64,000 nt of DNA from Elioraea sp. (GCF_022842375.1 NZ_JALHPR010000007.1:1-64000), one strand, 5' to 3'; shown: positions 16,077 through 26,535, numbered from the stretch's first letter. Notes: generated by a model from the letters alone, not told the origin. Numbers and translations: made by a program.

Positions 16077-18137
16077 ATGGCGGGCGAGACAGGACGGCGC
16101 GTCTTCGTGTGCGCTTGCGAAGGGACGATGCCGCTCGACGAGGCGGGCATCACCCGCGCCTGCGCCCGCGCGCTGCCGGGCGCCGTGGTCGAGCATGCGA
16201 CCCAGCTCTGCCGCGCCGAGCTCGACCGGTTCACGGCAGCGCTGGGCGAGGCGGACGTGATGGTCGCCTGCACCCAGGAGGCGCCGCTGTTCTCCGAGCG
16301 TGCGGCAGAGGCAGGCCACACGGGCAGGCTCGACACGGTGAACATCCGCGAGCAGGCCGGCTGGAGCAGCGAGGCCAAGGGGGCCACGGCCAAGATCGCC
16401 GCGCTGATCGCCGCCGCCGCCGTGCCGATGCCCGACACCGCCATCGTCTCCTACGCCTCGGAAGGGGTCACGCTCATCTATGGCCGTGACGAGACGGCGA
16501 TCGAGGCGGCGCGTTCCCTCGCGCATCGGCTGAACCTCACCGTGCTGCTGTCGAGGCCACGCGACATAGCGCCTACGCGCGCGACGGATTTTCCCGTGCT
16601 GAAAGGAACGATCCGGGCAGCGACCGGCCATCTCGGCGCCTTCGCGCTGACGGTGGATGACTATGCCGCCCCTGCCCCCTCCTCCCGCGCCGCGCTGGCC
16701 TTCGGGCCCGGGCGCGATGGGGCGAAGAGCCGCTGCGACGTGATCCTCGACCTCTCGGGTGGTGTGCCGCTGTTCCCCGCGCACGAGAAGCGGCCAGGCT
16801 ATCTCCGCGCCGACCCGGCCGACCCTGCGGCGGTGGCACGGGCGATCTTCAAGGCGTCGGAGCTCGTCGGGCAGTTCGACAAGCCGCGCTTCATCAGCTT
16901 CACCGACAGCCTCTGCGCCCATTCCCGCAACAAGCGCACCGGCTGTTCGCGCTGCCTCGACCTCTGCCCCGTCGGCGCCATCGCGCCTTCCGGCGACCAT
17001 GTGGCGATCGACACGAACATCTGCGCGGGCTGCGGCTCCTGCGCCGCGGTGTGCCCGACCGGTGCCGCCTCCTACGCTCTCCCACCATCCGATGCGCTGC
17101 TGCGGCGGCTGCGCGCGCTGCTGCTCACCTACGCCGATGCGGGCGGCAGGCGGCCCGTCGTGCTGGTCCATGAGGGTGAGCATGGCGCGCCGCTGATCGA
17201 GGCGCTGGCCCGCCACGGCGATGGCCTGCCTGCCCGCGTGCTGGCGTTCCAGCTGAACGAGGTGACGGCACTCGGCATCGAGACGGTCGCCGCCGCCTTC
17301 GCCCATGGTGCTGCGGAACTCCAGGTGCTGATGGGCGCGCGCCCGCGCGACGACACCGAGGCGCTCGACCGCACGCTGACGCTCGCCGACACGGTGCTGC
17401 GCGGGCTTGGCTTCGGCGAGGGGCGCGTCGGCGTGATCGCGGCCGATGCACCCGATGCGCTCGCCACGGCCCTCGCGGCATTGCCCAGGCGCGATGGCGT
17501 GGCCGAACCGCGGCGCTTCCTCGCGATGGGCGACAAGCGCGGCGTGATGACGACATCGCTGCGCGAGCTCGGCAAGGCAGCACCGGTGCCAGCGACGATC
17601 ATTCCGCTTCCGGACAAGGCCCCCTTCGGCAACCTTGCGATCGATGCCGCCGGCTGCACCCTCTGCCTCGCCTGCGTCTCCGCCTGCCCGACCGGTGCGC
17701 TGCGCGACAACCCCGATCGCCCGATGCTCACCTTCACCGAGGATGCGTGCGTGCAGTGCGGCCTCTGCACCGCGACATGCCCCGAGAAGGTGATCACGCT
17801 CGACCCGCGGCTCAACCTCGGCCCCGCTGCCGCCGAGCCTCGCCTGGTGAAGGAGGAGGAGCCGTTCCACTGCATCCGCTGCAGCACGCCGTTCGGCACG
17901 AAGAGCACGATCGAGCGCGTGGCGGCGAAGCTTTCCTCCACGCACTGGATGTACAAGGGCGCGCCCGGCAACCTCGACCTCATGCGCATGTGCGCCGATT
18001 GCCGCGCCATCACCGTGACGCAGACCGGCAAGCTCGACCCCTACGCCGCGGCCGACCGCCCGCGCATCATGACGACGGACGACTACCTCGCCGCCCGCGA
18101 GGCCGGCGCACCGGATGATCCGAAGAAACTGAACTGA
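16077..18137 (+). CDS. 686-residue 4Fe-4S polyferredoxin-like protein
   Basis: A large soluble iron-sulfur protein. An N-terminal region (residues 1-270) with early Cys (VCACEG) contains no ferredoxin motif. Two ferredoxin-type clusters follow: CSRCLDLCPVG and CAGCGSCAAVCPTG (about 288-325). Two more, CTLCLACVSACPTG and CVQCGLCTATCPEK, lie near 526-570. CIRCSTPFG (about 598) and a C-A-D-C pair (about 638) end the protein. It could carry electrons to or from formate dehydrogenase or act in cofactor maturation. It has a GAGGGG ribosome-binding site, is divergent from the lipoate-ligase-like gene, and shares one base with the next gene. Confidence 0.85.
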   Translation: MAGETGRRVFVCACEGTMPLDEAGITRACARALPGAVVEHATQLCRAELDRFTAALGEADVMVACTQEAPLFSERAAEAGHTGRLDTVNIREQAGWSSEAKGATAKIAALIAAAAVPMPDTAIVSYASEGVTLIYGRDETAIEAARSLAHRLNLTVLLSRPRDIAPTRATDFPVLKGTIRAATGHLGAFALTVDDYAAPAPSSRAALAFGPGRDGAKSRCDVILDLSGGVPLFPAHEKRPGYLRADPADPAAVARAIFKASELVGQFDKPRFISFTDSLCAHSRNKRTGCSRCLDLCPVGAIAPSGDHVAIDTNICAGCGSCAAVCPTGAASYALPPSDALLRRLRALLLTYADAGGRRPVVLVHEGEHGAPLIEALARHGDGLPARVLAFQLNEVTALGIETVAAAFAHGAAELQVLMGARPRDDTEALDRTLTLADTVLRGLGFGEGRVGVIAADAPDALATALAALPRRDGVAEPRRFLAMGDKRGVMTTSLRELGKAAPVPATIIPLPDKAPFGNLAIDAAGCTLCLACVSACPTGALRDNPDRPMLTFTEDACVQCGLCTATCPEKVITLDPRLNLGPAAAEPRLVKEEEPFHCIRCSTPFGTKSTIERVAAKLSSTHWMYKGAPGNLDLMRMCADCRAITVTQTGKLDPYAAADRPRIMTTDDYLAAREAGAPDDPKKLN

Positions 18138-18598
18138 TGCTGCGCATCGCGGAGGGCGGCCTCGACGATGCGCGCGTGGTTGCGCTGCTGCACCATCACC
18201 TGACGCGCGCACGCGCCGTCACGCCCGAGGGCAGCGCGCATGCGCTCGACCTCTCGGGGCTGAAGGTTCCCGCCATCTCCTTCTGGTCGGCGTGGGAGGG
18301 CGAGGCGCTCGCGGGCGTCGGCGCGCTGAAGGCGATGTCGGCTGCCGACGGCGAGGTGAAGTCGATGCACACGGCCGAGGCCGCGCGGCGGCGCGGCGTG
18401 GGGGCGGCGCTGTTGCGGCACGTCATCGCCGCAGCACGCGATCGCGGGATGGAGCGTCTGTTCCTCGAGACCGGCTCGTTCGACTACTTCGCCCCGGCGC
18501 GTGCCCTCTACGCCGCGCACGGCTTCGTGGAATGCGCACCCTTCGGCGACTACAGGCCCGATCCGAACAGCACGTTCATGCGCCTCGACCTGGGCTGA
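18137..18598 (+). CDS. GNAT family N-acetyltransferase
   Basis: A 153-residue acetyltransferase. The acetyl-CoA-binding segment reads EAARRRGVGAALLRHVI (about residues 81-97), the R-R-x-G-V-G-x-A pattern of the family, followed by LFLETGSFDYFAPARALYAAHGFVEC, the usual beta5-alpha4 region. Substrate unknown; it resembles YedL/PaiA-like small GNATs. The start codon shares its A with the stop of the polyferredoxin gene (TGATG), so expression is coupled. It ends four bases from the convergent WD40-cytochrome gene. Confidence 0.88.
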   Translation: MLRIAEGGLDDARVVALLHHHLTRARAVTPEGSAHALDLSGLKVPAISFWSAWEGEALAGVGALKAMSAADGEVKSMHTAEAARRRGVGAALLRHVIAAARDRGMERLFLETGSFDYFAPARALYAAHGFVECAPFGDYRPDPNSTFMRLDLG

Positions 18599-18601
18599 CC
18601 G

Positions 18602-19873
18602 TCAGCGCTTCGTTTCGACCTCGAGGAAATCGAGCAGGGCGGCGAGGTCGTCGCCGTTGCCCACCGTCTGTTCCGGCATGCGCGTGCCCGGCGTGTAGGC
18701 GGCAGGGCCCTGCGTGAAGAGGGCCGCCACCGTTTCGCGCGTCCATACGATGTCCATCCGCCGGAGCGCCTCGGAATACTGGAAGTCGGGCACGGTGGCG
18801 ATCCGACGGCCGAACAGGCCAGCGAGGGCTGGCCCGGCGCGGTTGGCGCTGTCGCCCGAGAGCGTGTGGCAGGCAGCGCAGGCACGGAACACGCGGGCAC
18901 CCGGATGGTCGGCGGTCGCGGCGCGCTCCTCCGCCTCCGGCACAACGGCACCCAGATGCGCGCCCGTGATCGGGTTCCAGCGGCGCACGCGACGATCGGT
19001 GCCGCCGGTGTAGAGCGTGCCGTCGGGCGCGAAGGCGGCTGACCATACCGGAAGCCCCGGCCCCGTCAGCGTCCGCGCGAGCCGCCCCTCTGGCAGCGAC
19101 CACAGCGCCACCGACCCGCGGATGCCGCCGGCGGCCAGCAGCGTGCCATCGCCGTTCACCGCAAGTGCAATGATCGGGCTCGCGCCGCCGGCAAGCTCGC
19201 GCACAGGCCCGCCATCCAATGGCACGAGGCGCACCGTTCCATCCGCTCCGGCAACGGCGATGCCGGCAGCTTTCGGCAGGACGGCAAGCGTGTTCTGCGG
19301 CAGCCCGAACTCCGCCAGCACGCGCGGCGCGCTGCCATCGACCGGCCAGAGCCGCAGCGTGCCGTCATACGCGGCCGAAACGACCGCCGAGCCATCCGCG
19401 AGGAAACCCACGGCGTTGACGGCATTCTCCGCATGCCCCTCGAACACGCGCGGAGCCGACCCGTCGAGCGGCCAGAGACGCACGCTGCGGTCCCAGGCGG
19501 CGGAGGCGAGGAAGCGTCCGTCGGGGCTTGCGGCAAGTGCGGCGATCTTCGCGCCATGGCCTTCGAACACGCGCTCGGGCTGGGCGGCACCGGGGCGCCA
19601 CAGCGCGATACGCCCCTCCTCGCCAGCGGTCGCGAACCGGCCATCGGGCAGGAAGGCGACGGCATTCACCGCCCCCTCGTGCACGCGCAGCACCGCGATC
19701 GCCGCCCCTGCCTCGGGCGACCAGAGGATGGCGGACTGGTCGAAGCTGCCCGAGAGAATGCGCGCGCCATCGGGCGAGATGGCAAGCGCCCGCACCGGCC
19801 CGCCATGGCCGCGCAGCTCCGCCTGCGCAGGCAGGGCGAGAACCAGTGCGAGCAGGAGAACGACGATCCTCAT
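18602..19873 (-). CDS. WD40 repeat protein with C-terminal cytochrome c domain
   Basis: A secreted 423-residue protein. Residues 1-18 are a signal peptide ending AQA. Residues about 20-315 hold some seven WD40 repeats, each with LAISPDG/LAASPDGRF-like strands and S-x-D-x-x-x-x-LW ends. Near residue 330 a haem c site appears (CAACHTLS), and GTRMPEQ supplies a likely axial Met, so the C-terminal 100 residues are a class I cytochrome c. A periplasmic beta-propeller tethered to an electron carrier may dock with a redox partner such as formate dehydrogenase; this is inference. ATG at 19873 overlaps the MoeA-PBP stop by four bases. Confidence 0.88.
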   Translation of the reverse strand: MRIVVLLLALVLALPAQAELRGHGGPVRALAISPDGARILSGSFDQSAILWSPEAGAAIAVLRVHEGAVNAVAFLPDGRFATAGEEGRIALWRPGAAQPERVFEGHGAKIAALAASPDGRFLASAAWDRSVRLWPLDGSAPRVFEGHAENAVNAVGFLADGSAVVSAAYDGTLRLWPVDGSAPRVLAEFGLPQNTLAVLPKAAGIAVAGADGTVRLVPLDGGPVRELAGGASPIIALAVNGDGTLLAAGGIRGSVALWSLPEGRLARTLTGPGLPVWSAAFAPDGTLYTGGTDRRVRRWNPITGAHLGAVVPEAEERAATADHPGARVFRACAACHTLSGDSANRAGPALAGLFGRRIATVPDFQYSEALRRMDIVWTRETVAALFTQGPAAYTPGTRMPEQTVGNGDDLAALLDFLEVETKR

Positions 19874-21822
19874 GGCATGAACCCGAGAGAGGTAAGCATG
19901 GTGCGCGTCTCGTCCCCTGCCAGCAGCGCCTCGAACCACATGATCGCCTCGCGGCCGCGGCGTGCGTCCGGCACGGCGAAGTCGTAATGCTCTTCCGTTA
20001 GCGGAATGAAACCGAGCCCATAGTCGCGCGCCACCGTCTCGATCGCGACCCCCCAATCGGCCCGTTCCTGCGCCACGGCGGCGGCCACCGCGTTGTGGCT
20101 CTTCGGCTGGTTCAACACCCCTTGCGGCCGCGCACCGGCGAGCAGGCGGTCGATCAGGATGCGCGTGCCGGAGCCCTGGTTGCGGCTGACCATCACGCAG
20201 GCCGGATCGGCGAGGGCGGCGGCCACCGCACCGACCGCGTCGCGCCCGGCGAAGCGGCCGTCGCCCGGCCGGAACACGAGGCCTTGCATCCGCCGCCAGC
20301 CCTTGATCAGCCCGACGCCCGGCGGCAGCAGCGGGGTATTGTAGAGCCCGCTGTCGGGATCGAGCAGGTGCATCGGCGCGAGATCGCACTCCCCGCGCCG
20401 TGCGGCGGCGAGCCCGCCGAGGGAGCCGATGGCCATCGCCTTCGCCACGATGCCGCGCGCGCCGAGCAGGCCGATGACGCGGTCGAGCCCGACGCAGTGG
20501 CTGCCCATCACCACGAGGTCCGCCGCCCGCGTTCGCGCGCCGATGCGCGTGACCGTGACGGTTGCCCCCGCATCGAGCCCTTCCGACAACGCATCGATCA
20601 CGACGAACCCGTCGGCCATCGCGAAGGCGGTGACCGAGCCGGACCCTTTCGCGAGCGGATAGGCACGGAACCCCGGGCCGTCAGGCACTAGCGAGACCAT
20701 CGCGTACTCGGTGCGCCCGAGCTCGGACGGTGCGCGCACGGCGAGCGTCGCCGGCACCGTCTCGGCCGCATCCGCCGGAAGCCCGGCCATGGCGCGGATG
20801 ATCGGGGCGACGAAGCCGTGGAAAGTGAAGACCGCACTCGTCGGGAAGCCGGGCAGCACCGCGACGGGAACGCCGCGCACGAGGCCGAGGCAGAGCGGCT
20901 TTCCTGGCTTCAGCGAGACCCCATGCACGACGACGCGCCCGAGTGCGGCGAGAACGCGATGCGAGATGTCCCCCGCCCCCTTCGACGTGCCGCCGGAGAG
21001 GACGACGAGGTCGGCGCCGGCCACCGCGCGGTCGATCGCTGCGGTCAGCCTCGCGAGGTCATCGGCGATGATGCCGAAGGCGATGGGCTCGCCGCCGGCT
21101 TCGGTAACGGCTGCGGCGATGATCGCACCATTGCTGTCGAACACGCCTGCCGGCCGCGGCGGCGCGCCCGGCGGCACGAGCTCATCGCCGGTGGACAGCA
21201 CCGCCACGCGCGGGCGGCGGATCACCGGCACGGCGTCACGCCCGATCGCGGCCAGCATGCCGATGCCACGGCTCGTCAGCACCGTGCCGCGGCGCAGCAG
21301 CGTCTCGCCGCGGGCGATGTCGCTGCCAGCCCCCGCGATGGCCGCCCCCGCCGCGACGGTGCGGCGCAGCACCACCACGGGGCCGGCATCCGTCTCCAGC
21401 GCCTCGGTGTTTTCGACCATCACCACCGCATCGGCACCGCGCGGCAGCATGCCGCCGGTGGCGATCACCGTGGCCGTGCCAGGTTCGACAGCGAGCGCTG
21501 GTGGGTGGCCACAGGCCAGCACCTCGGGGTTCAGGCGCAGCGTGACCGGGCCATCCTCGCGCGCCGCCAGCGTGTCGGCCGCGCGCAGCGCGAACCCGTC
21601 GACGCCGCTGCGGTCGAAGCCCGGAACATCCACCGTGCTCGCGACATCCTCCGCCAGCACCCGGCCAAGCGCGGCGGCAAGCGAAACCACCTCCGTGCCG
21701 CGGGGCACGGGGGTAAAGGCGGCGGCGAAGCGGGCGCGGGCCTCGTCCTCGCTCAGCACGACAAGGAACTGCTCCTGCCGCGCGGCATCGCGCACCGCCG
21801 CCATGGCGTCGAAGGGCGGCAT
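19870..21822 (-). CDS. MoeA / periplasmic-binding-protein-like fusion
   Basis: A 650-residue two-domain protein. Residues about 20-420 are MoeA-like: DVPGFDRSGVDGFALR (65-80), GGMLPRGADAVVMVE, STGDEL, LSGGTSKGAGD and VLPGFPTSAVFTF. Residues about 435-640 form a PBP-like domain (MGSHCVGLDRVIGLL, RRGECDLAPMHLLDP, VSRNQGSGTRILIDRLL, DWGVAIETVARDYGLGF), related to substrate-binding folds that often recognise molybdate or small anions. It probably takes part in Mo cofactor synthesis, with the C-terminal domain sensing or delivering a ligand. It overlaps the WD40-cytochrome gene by four bases and follows the degenerate MoeA-like gene by nine. Confidence 0.9.
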   Translation of the reverse strand: MPPFDAMAAVRDAARQEQFLVVLSEDEARARFAAAFTPVPRGTEVVSLAAALGRVLAEDVASTVDVPGFDRSGVDGFALRAADTLAAREDGPVTLRLNPEVLACGHPPALAVEPGTATVIATGGMLPRGADAVVMVENTEALETDAGPVVVLRRTVAAGAAIAGAGSDIARGETLLRRGTVLTSRGIGMLAAIGRDAVPVIRRPRVAVLSTGDELVPPGAPPRPAGVFDSNGAIIAAAVTEAGGEPIAFGIIADDLARLTAAIDRAVAGADLVVLSGGTSKGAGDISHRVLAALGRVVVHGVSLKPGKPLCLGLVRGVPVAVLPGFPTSAVFTFHGFVAPIIRAMAGLPADAAETVPATLAVRAPSELGRTEYAMVSLVPDGPGFRAYPLAKGSGSVTAFAMADGFVVIDALSEGLDAGATVTVTRIGARTRAADLVVMGSHCVGLDRVIGLLGARGIVAKAMAIGSLGGLAAARRGECDLAPMHLLDPDSGLYNTPLLPPGVGLIKGWRRMQGLVFRPGDGRFAGRDAVGAVAAALADPACVMVSRNQGSGTRILIDRLLAGARPQGVLNQPKSHNAVAAAVAQERADWGVAIETVARDYGLGFIPLTEEHYDFAVPDARRGREAIMWFEALLAGDETRTMLTSLGFMP

Positions 21823-21831
21823 CGGGGGCGT

Positions 21832-22728
21832 CTAGCCGATCAGCAGGGGCGGGAACAGATGCAGCGTGACGGCACCGCCCTCGGCGTGGCCCTCGCTGTC
21901 GGGCGGAACCTCGATCCAGCCTGCCGCGATCGCCAGCGCGCCGAGCCGTGGCGAATCGGCGGCGGCCAGCGGCGTGGCGATGCCGCCCGAAAGCCTGACG
22001 GGAACGAGATCGGTCAGTCCCACCGCAGAGGCGAGCTTGCGGCCCATCACGGCCGACACCTCGCCGCCCGGCGGGGCGAGGAGGGCGCACCAGCCGAGCA
22101 GGCGGGCGGCAGGATCGTCCGGCAGGGCGATCGTGGGGCGGCCATCCTCCCCCTCGCCGAGGCTCGTGTCCTCGATCGGCCGTGCGCCGAGCCCGGAGAT
22201 GGTGGGCCGCGCCACAGGGCCGAGACCGATGCCGGGGGGCGTGGCTGCCGCGAGCAACGCCAGCATCGCCTCGCCGCCACCCGTTGCCACGGCGCGGGCG
22301 AGCAGCGACGGCACCGTTCCCGCCCGGGCCAGCACCTGCCCAGGCGCCAGGTGCTCGCCGGCAGCGGCCACCCCATCGCCCGCGGCAACCGAGCCGGTGA
22401 GCTCGATCCACCGCCCCTGGTCGCTCGCCTGGTCGGGCGGGAGGATCGCGTCGGTTCCCTCGGGCAGGGCGGCGCCGGCCTGAATGAGGCGGATTCCCGC
22501 CAGCGGCACGGGGCCATAGGGGCTCGCCCCCAGCGTCGCCTCCGCCGGCACGGCCCAGCCGGCGCGGCGGGCGGACGGAGAAGGGGGAACGGGCGCCTGC
22601 ACCACGAGGTCTGCCCCCAGCGCCGGTGCGGGGGCGAGCGCGGGCGCGGCACCGAGGCCGAGCGCTGCGATCCAGGCCCTTGCTTCCACAAGGGTGGCGA
22701 GGCCGGACTTGCGCGAGAACATCGACAT
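21832..22728 (-). CDS. degenerate MoeA-like molybdopterin-binding protein
   Basis: A 298-residue protein without a clear family name. Parts resemble the N-terminal half of MoeA: GAALPEGTDAILPPDQ and GDGVAAAGEHLAPGQVL match MoeA blocks in order, but the GDE motif and the SGG(V/T)S(T/K)G motif are absent. It has no signal peptide. Followed after nine bases by the MoeA-PBP fusion on the same strand, so the two probably act together, perhaps as a heteromer in which one partner has lost catalysis. A plain hypothetical protein is the alternative. Confidence 0.65.
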   Translation of the reverse strand: MSMFSRKSGLATLVEARAWIAALGLGAAPALAPAPALGADLVVQAPVPPSPSARRAGWAVPAEATLGASPYGPVPLAGIRLIQAGAALPEGTDAILPPDQASDQGRWIELTGSVAAGDGVAAAGEHLAPGQVLARAGTVPSLLARAVATGGGEAMLALLAAATPPGIGLGPVARPTISGLGARPIEDTSLGEGEDGRPTIALPDDPAARLLGWCALLAPPGGEVSAVMGRKLASAVGLTDLVPVRLSGGIATPLAAADSPRLGALAIAAGWIEVPPDSEGHAEGGAVTLHLFPPLLIG

Positions 22729-22787
22729 GGGCCGGATGTGGGGAGGGTCGGCCCCAGGCGCAAACCCCGGCGCCCCCCCCGCGTGGC

Positions 22788-23753
22788 TCAGGGCACCTTG
22801 TGGCAGGCGACGCGGTGGCCATTGCCGCGCGCGGCCAAAGGCGGCTCGGTGGCGGCACAGCCGGCATCGGCGAGCGGGCAGCGGGTGCGGAACCGGCAGC
22901 CGGAGGGTGGATCGTCGGGCCGGGGGATCTCGCCGGTCAGGACGATCCTCTCCTGCCGCTCGCGCCCCGGGTCGGGCACGGCCGAGAGCAGCGCGCGGGT
23001 GTAGGGGTGGAGCGGCGCGGCAAACAGCGCCTCGCGCGGCGCCTCCTCCACCACGCGGCCGAGATACATCACCGCCACCCGATCGGCCATGTGCCGCACC
23101 ACGGCGAGGTTGTGGCTGATGAACAGGAAGGCGAGGCCGCGCGCGCGCTGGAGGTCACGCATCAGGTTCAGGATCTGCGCCTGGATCGAGACATCGAGCG
23201 CAGAGACGGGCTCGTCCGCCACGATCAGGGCGGGGTCGAGCGCCAGCGCACGTGCGATGCCGATGCGCTGGCGCTGCCCGCCGGAGAACTCGTGCGGGTG
23301 CCGCTCGGCGTGGTGGGCGGCGAGCCCCACCTGGTCGAGCAGGCGGCGGACCGACTTGGCCCGCTCCGCCCCGTCGCCGATGCCGTGCACGACGAAGGGC
23401 TCTGCCAGGATCTCGGCCACCGTCATGCGCGGGTCGAGCGAGGCGAAGGGGTCCTGGAACACGATCTGCATCCGCCGGCGGAGGGCACGCAGGCGGGCGG
23501 CCGGGGCGGTGCGGATGTCCTCGCCCTCGAAACGGATCGTTCCAGCATCGGCCTCGATCAGCCTGAGCACGAGGCGCCCGGTGGTGGACTTGCCGCAGCC
23601 GCTCTCGCCGACAAGGCCGAGCGTGCCGCGGGCGGGAACGTCGAGGTCGATGCCGTCGACGGCGCGCACGGGCTTGCCTTCGGCGCCGAACATCCGCGTG
23701 CGCGGGCGGAAATGCTTCACGAGGCCGCGCACCGAGAGGATCGGCCCGGTCAT
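22788..23753 (-). CDS. dipeptide/oligopeptide ABC transporter ATP-binding protein (DppF type)
   Basis: A 321-residue ATPase with Walker A GESGCGKST (49-57), the FQDPFASLDPR Q-loop region, signature FSGGQRQR, Walker B LIVADEPVSALD and a switch His in FISHN. The C-terminal oligopeptide-transporter extension with GCRFRTRCP is present; in relatives its Cys residues can bind an iron-sulfur cluster. ATG at 23753 lies ten bases after the DppD-type gene. Last gene of the five-gene importer operon. Confidence 0.93.
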   Translation of the reverse strand: MTGPILSVRGLVKHFRPRTRMFGAEGKPVRAVDGIDLDVPARGTLGLVGESGCGKSTTGRLVLRLIEADAGTIRFEGEDIRTAPAARLRALRRRMQIVFQDPFASLDPRMTVAEILAEPFVVHGIGDGAERAKSVRRLLDQVGLAAHHAERHPHEFSGGQRQRIGIARALALDPALIVADEPVSALDVSIQAQILNLMRDLQRARGLAFLFISHNLAVVRHMADRVAVMYLGRVVEEAPREALFAAPLHPYTRALLSAVPDPGRERQERIVLTGEIPRPDDPPSGCRFRTRCPLADAGCAATEPPLAARGNGHRVACHKVP

Positions 23754-23763
23754 GGCTTCACCA

Positions 23764-24725
<962 letters not shown>

Positions 24726-24729
<4 letters not shown>

Positions 24730-25598
24730 CGCATCTCGACCTTCATCCGCGGGTCGAGCACGTCACGCAGGCCATCGCCGAGCAGGTTGAGGCCGAGCAC
24801 GGTGATGGCGATCATGAGGCCGGGGAACAGGCTGATCCACGGCGCCTCGAGCATGTAGTCGCGCCCATCGGCGATCACCCCGCCGAGCGAGGGGGTAGGC
24901 GGCGGCGGGCCGACGCCGATGAAGCTGAGCACGGCTTCGGCGAGGATCGACAGCGCGAAGATGTAGGTGCACTGAACGACGAGCGGGGTGAGCGAGTTCG
25001 GCAGGATGTGGCGGGCAAGGATGTGCAGGTGCCCGGCCCCGAGCGCGCGCGCTGCCTCGACATACTCCATCTCGCGCACCACCAGCACGGCGGCGCGCGC
25101 GATGCGCGCGGTGCGCGGCGTGTAGGCGACGCTGAGCGCGATCGCTGCGTTGGTTTCCGACGGGCCGAGGGCGGCAGCGAGCGAAACCGCGAGCAGGATG
25201 CCGGGAAACGCCATCAGCCCGTCCATCACCCGCATGATCGGCCCGTCGGCCGCGCGGAAATAGCCCGCGAGAGCGCCCAGCAGCGCACCGATGATGCCGG
25301 TTGCGGCAACGACCATCAGCCCGATGCGCAGGCTGACGCGCGTGCCGTGGATGATGCGGCTGAGGATATCGCGGCCGAAACGATCCGTGCCGAGCCAGTG
25401 GATGGCGTTCGGCGCGCCAAGGCGGTAGCGGAAATTGTTGCGCACCGGGTCATGCGGGGCGATCCAGTCTGCGAACAGGGCGACGAGGACGATCGCGCCG
25501 AAGAGCGTGAGCCCGATCAGCACGCCGCGATGGCCGAGCGCGCGCGCCACCACGCCCACGCGCCGGGGGGCCGCACCATCAACAGCCTCACTTGCCAT
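24726..25598 (-). CDS. dipeptide/oligopeptide ABC transporter permease (DppC type)
   Basis: A 290-residue inner-membrane permease with about six spans. The DppC hallmark HWLGTDRFGRDILSRIIHGTRVSL follows the first span (shown here as key motif GTDRFGRD), and the EAA loop reads EYVEAARALGA with a distal H-I-L-P-N. ATG at 25598 overlaps the end of the DppB-type gene by 11 bases; a longer frame to 25625 is unlikely. Forms the channel with the DppB-type protein. Confidence 0.93.
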
Positions 25599-26535
25599 AG
25601 CGCACGCGCGGATCGACGGCGGCATAGAGCAGGTCGACCGCGAGGTTCACCAGAACGAAGATCGTCGCGGTCAGCAGCAGGCCGCCCTGGATCACGGGAT
25701 AGTCTCGCCGCTGGATGGCGCCGATGATCAGGCGCCCCACACCTGGCAGGCTGAACACCTGCTCGATCACCACCGCGCCGCCGAGCAGGATGCCGACGGA
25801 AACGCCCGCGACCGTGATGATGGGCACGAGGACATTCGCCCCGGCATGGCGGAACACCACCACCCAGCCCGGCAGGCCTTTGGCGCGCGCGGTGCGCACA
25901 TAGTCCTGGCGCAGCACGTCGAGCATCGAGGCGCGCGTCATGCGCGCGAGCAGGCCCATCTGCGTGAGCGCCAGTGCCGTCGCCGGCATCGCCATCGAGC
26001 GCAGCCAGCCGATCGGGTTCTCGCCGAACGGCACGTAGCCGCCGGTCGGCAGCCAGCCGAGCTGCACCGCGAAGGCCCAGATGAACACGAGCCCCAGCCA
26101 GAAATCCGGCAGCGACAGGCCGATCAGCGCGAGCGCCATCACGCCCTGGTCGGTCCAGCTGTTCGGGCGGACGGCAGCGACCATGCCGGCCAGCACGCCG
26201 AAGATGATGGAGAAGAACAGCGCGAGGAAGGTGAGGCCGAGCGTGACGGGAAGGCGTTCGAGGATCGCCTCCGTCACGCTGCGGCGGAGCAGCACGCTCT
26301 CGCCCAGGTCACCGCGCAGCAGCGCGCCGTACCACTCCAGCATGCGCTGGAGGATCGGCTTGTCGAGGCCGAGCTGCACGCGAAGGCGCTGCAGCTCCTC
26401 CGCCGTCGCGGAGGGGCCGGCCATCTCGCTCGCCATGTCGCCCGGCACCAGCGCGATGATCGCGAAGGAGACGAGCGACACGACGAACAGGACGGGAATG
26501 GCGGAGGCGAGCCGTCCGAGCGTGTAGCGGAGCAC
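25588..26535 (-). CDS. dipeptide/oligopeptide ABC transporter permease (DppB type)
   Basis: A 315-residue permease with the expected DppB features: an N-terminal span, the LGLDKPILQRMLEWYG block, GDLGESVLL, an EAA loop region (YVRTARAKGLPGW) and about six transmembrane segments. Lies 18 bases after the solute-binding protein gene, giving the standard order binding protein, DppB, DppC, DppD, DppF. Confidence 0.93.
   Translation of the reverse strand: MLRYTLGRLASAIPVLFVVSLVSFAIIALVPGDMASEMAGPSATAEELQRLRVQLGLDKPILQRMLEWYGALLRGDLGESVLLRRSVTEAILERLPVTLGLTFLALFFSIIFGVLAGMVAAVRPNSWTDQGVMALALIGLSLPDFWLGLVFIWAFAVQLGWLPTGGYVPFGENPIGWLRSMAMPATALALTQMGLLARMTRASMLDVLRQDYVRTARAKGLPGWVVVFRHAGANVLVPIITVAGVSVGILLGGAVVIEQVFSLPGVGRLIIGAIQRRDYPVIQGGLLLTATIFVLVNLAVDLLYAAVDPRVRYGK

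Noticed and set aside
16074-18212. 712-residue open frame on the minus strand
   Set aside because: Antisense to the polyferredoxin gene, which has clear Cys motifs; no protein features in the antisense frame.
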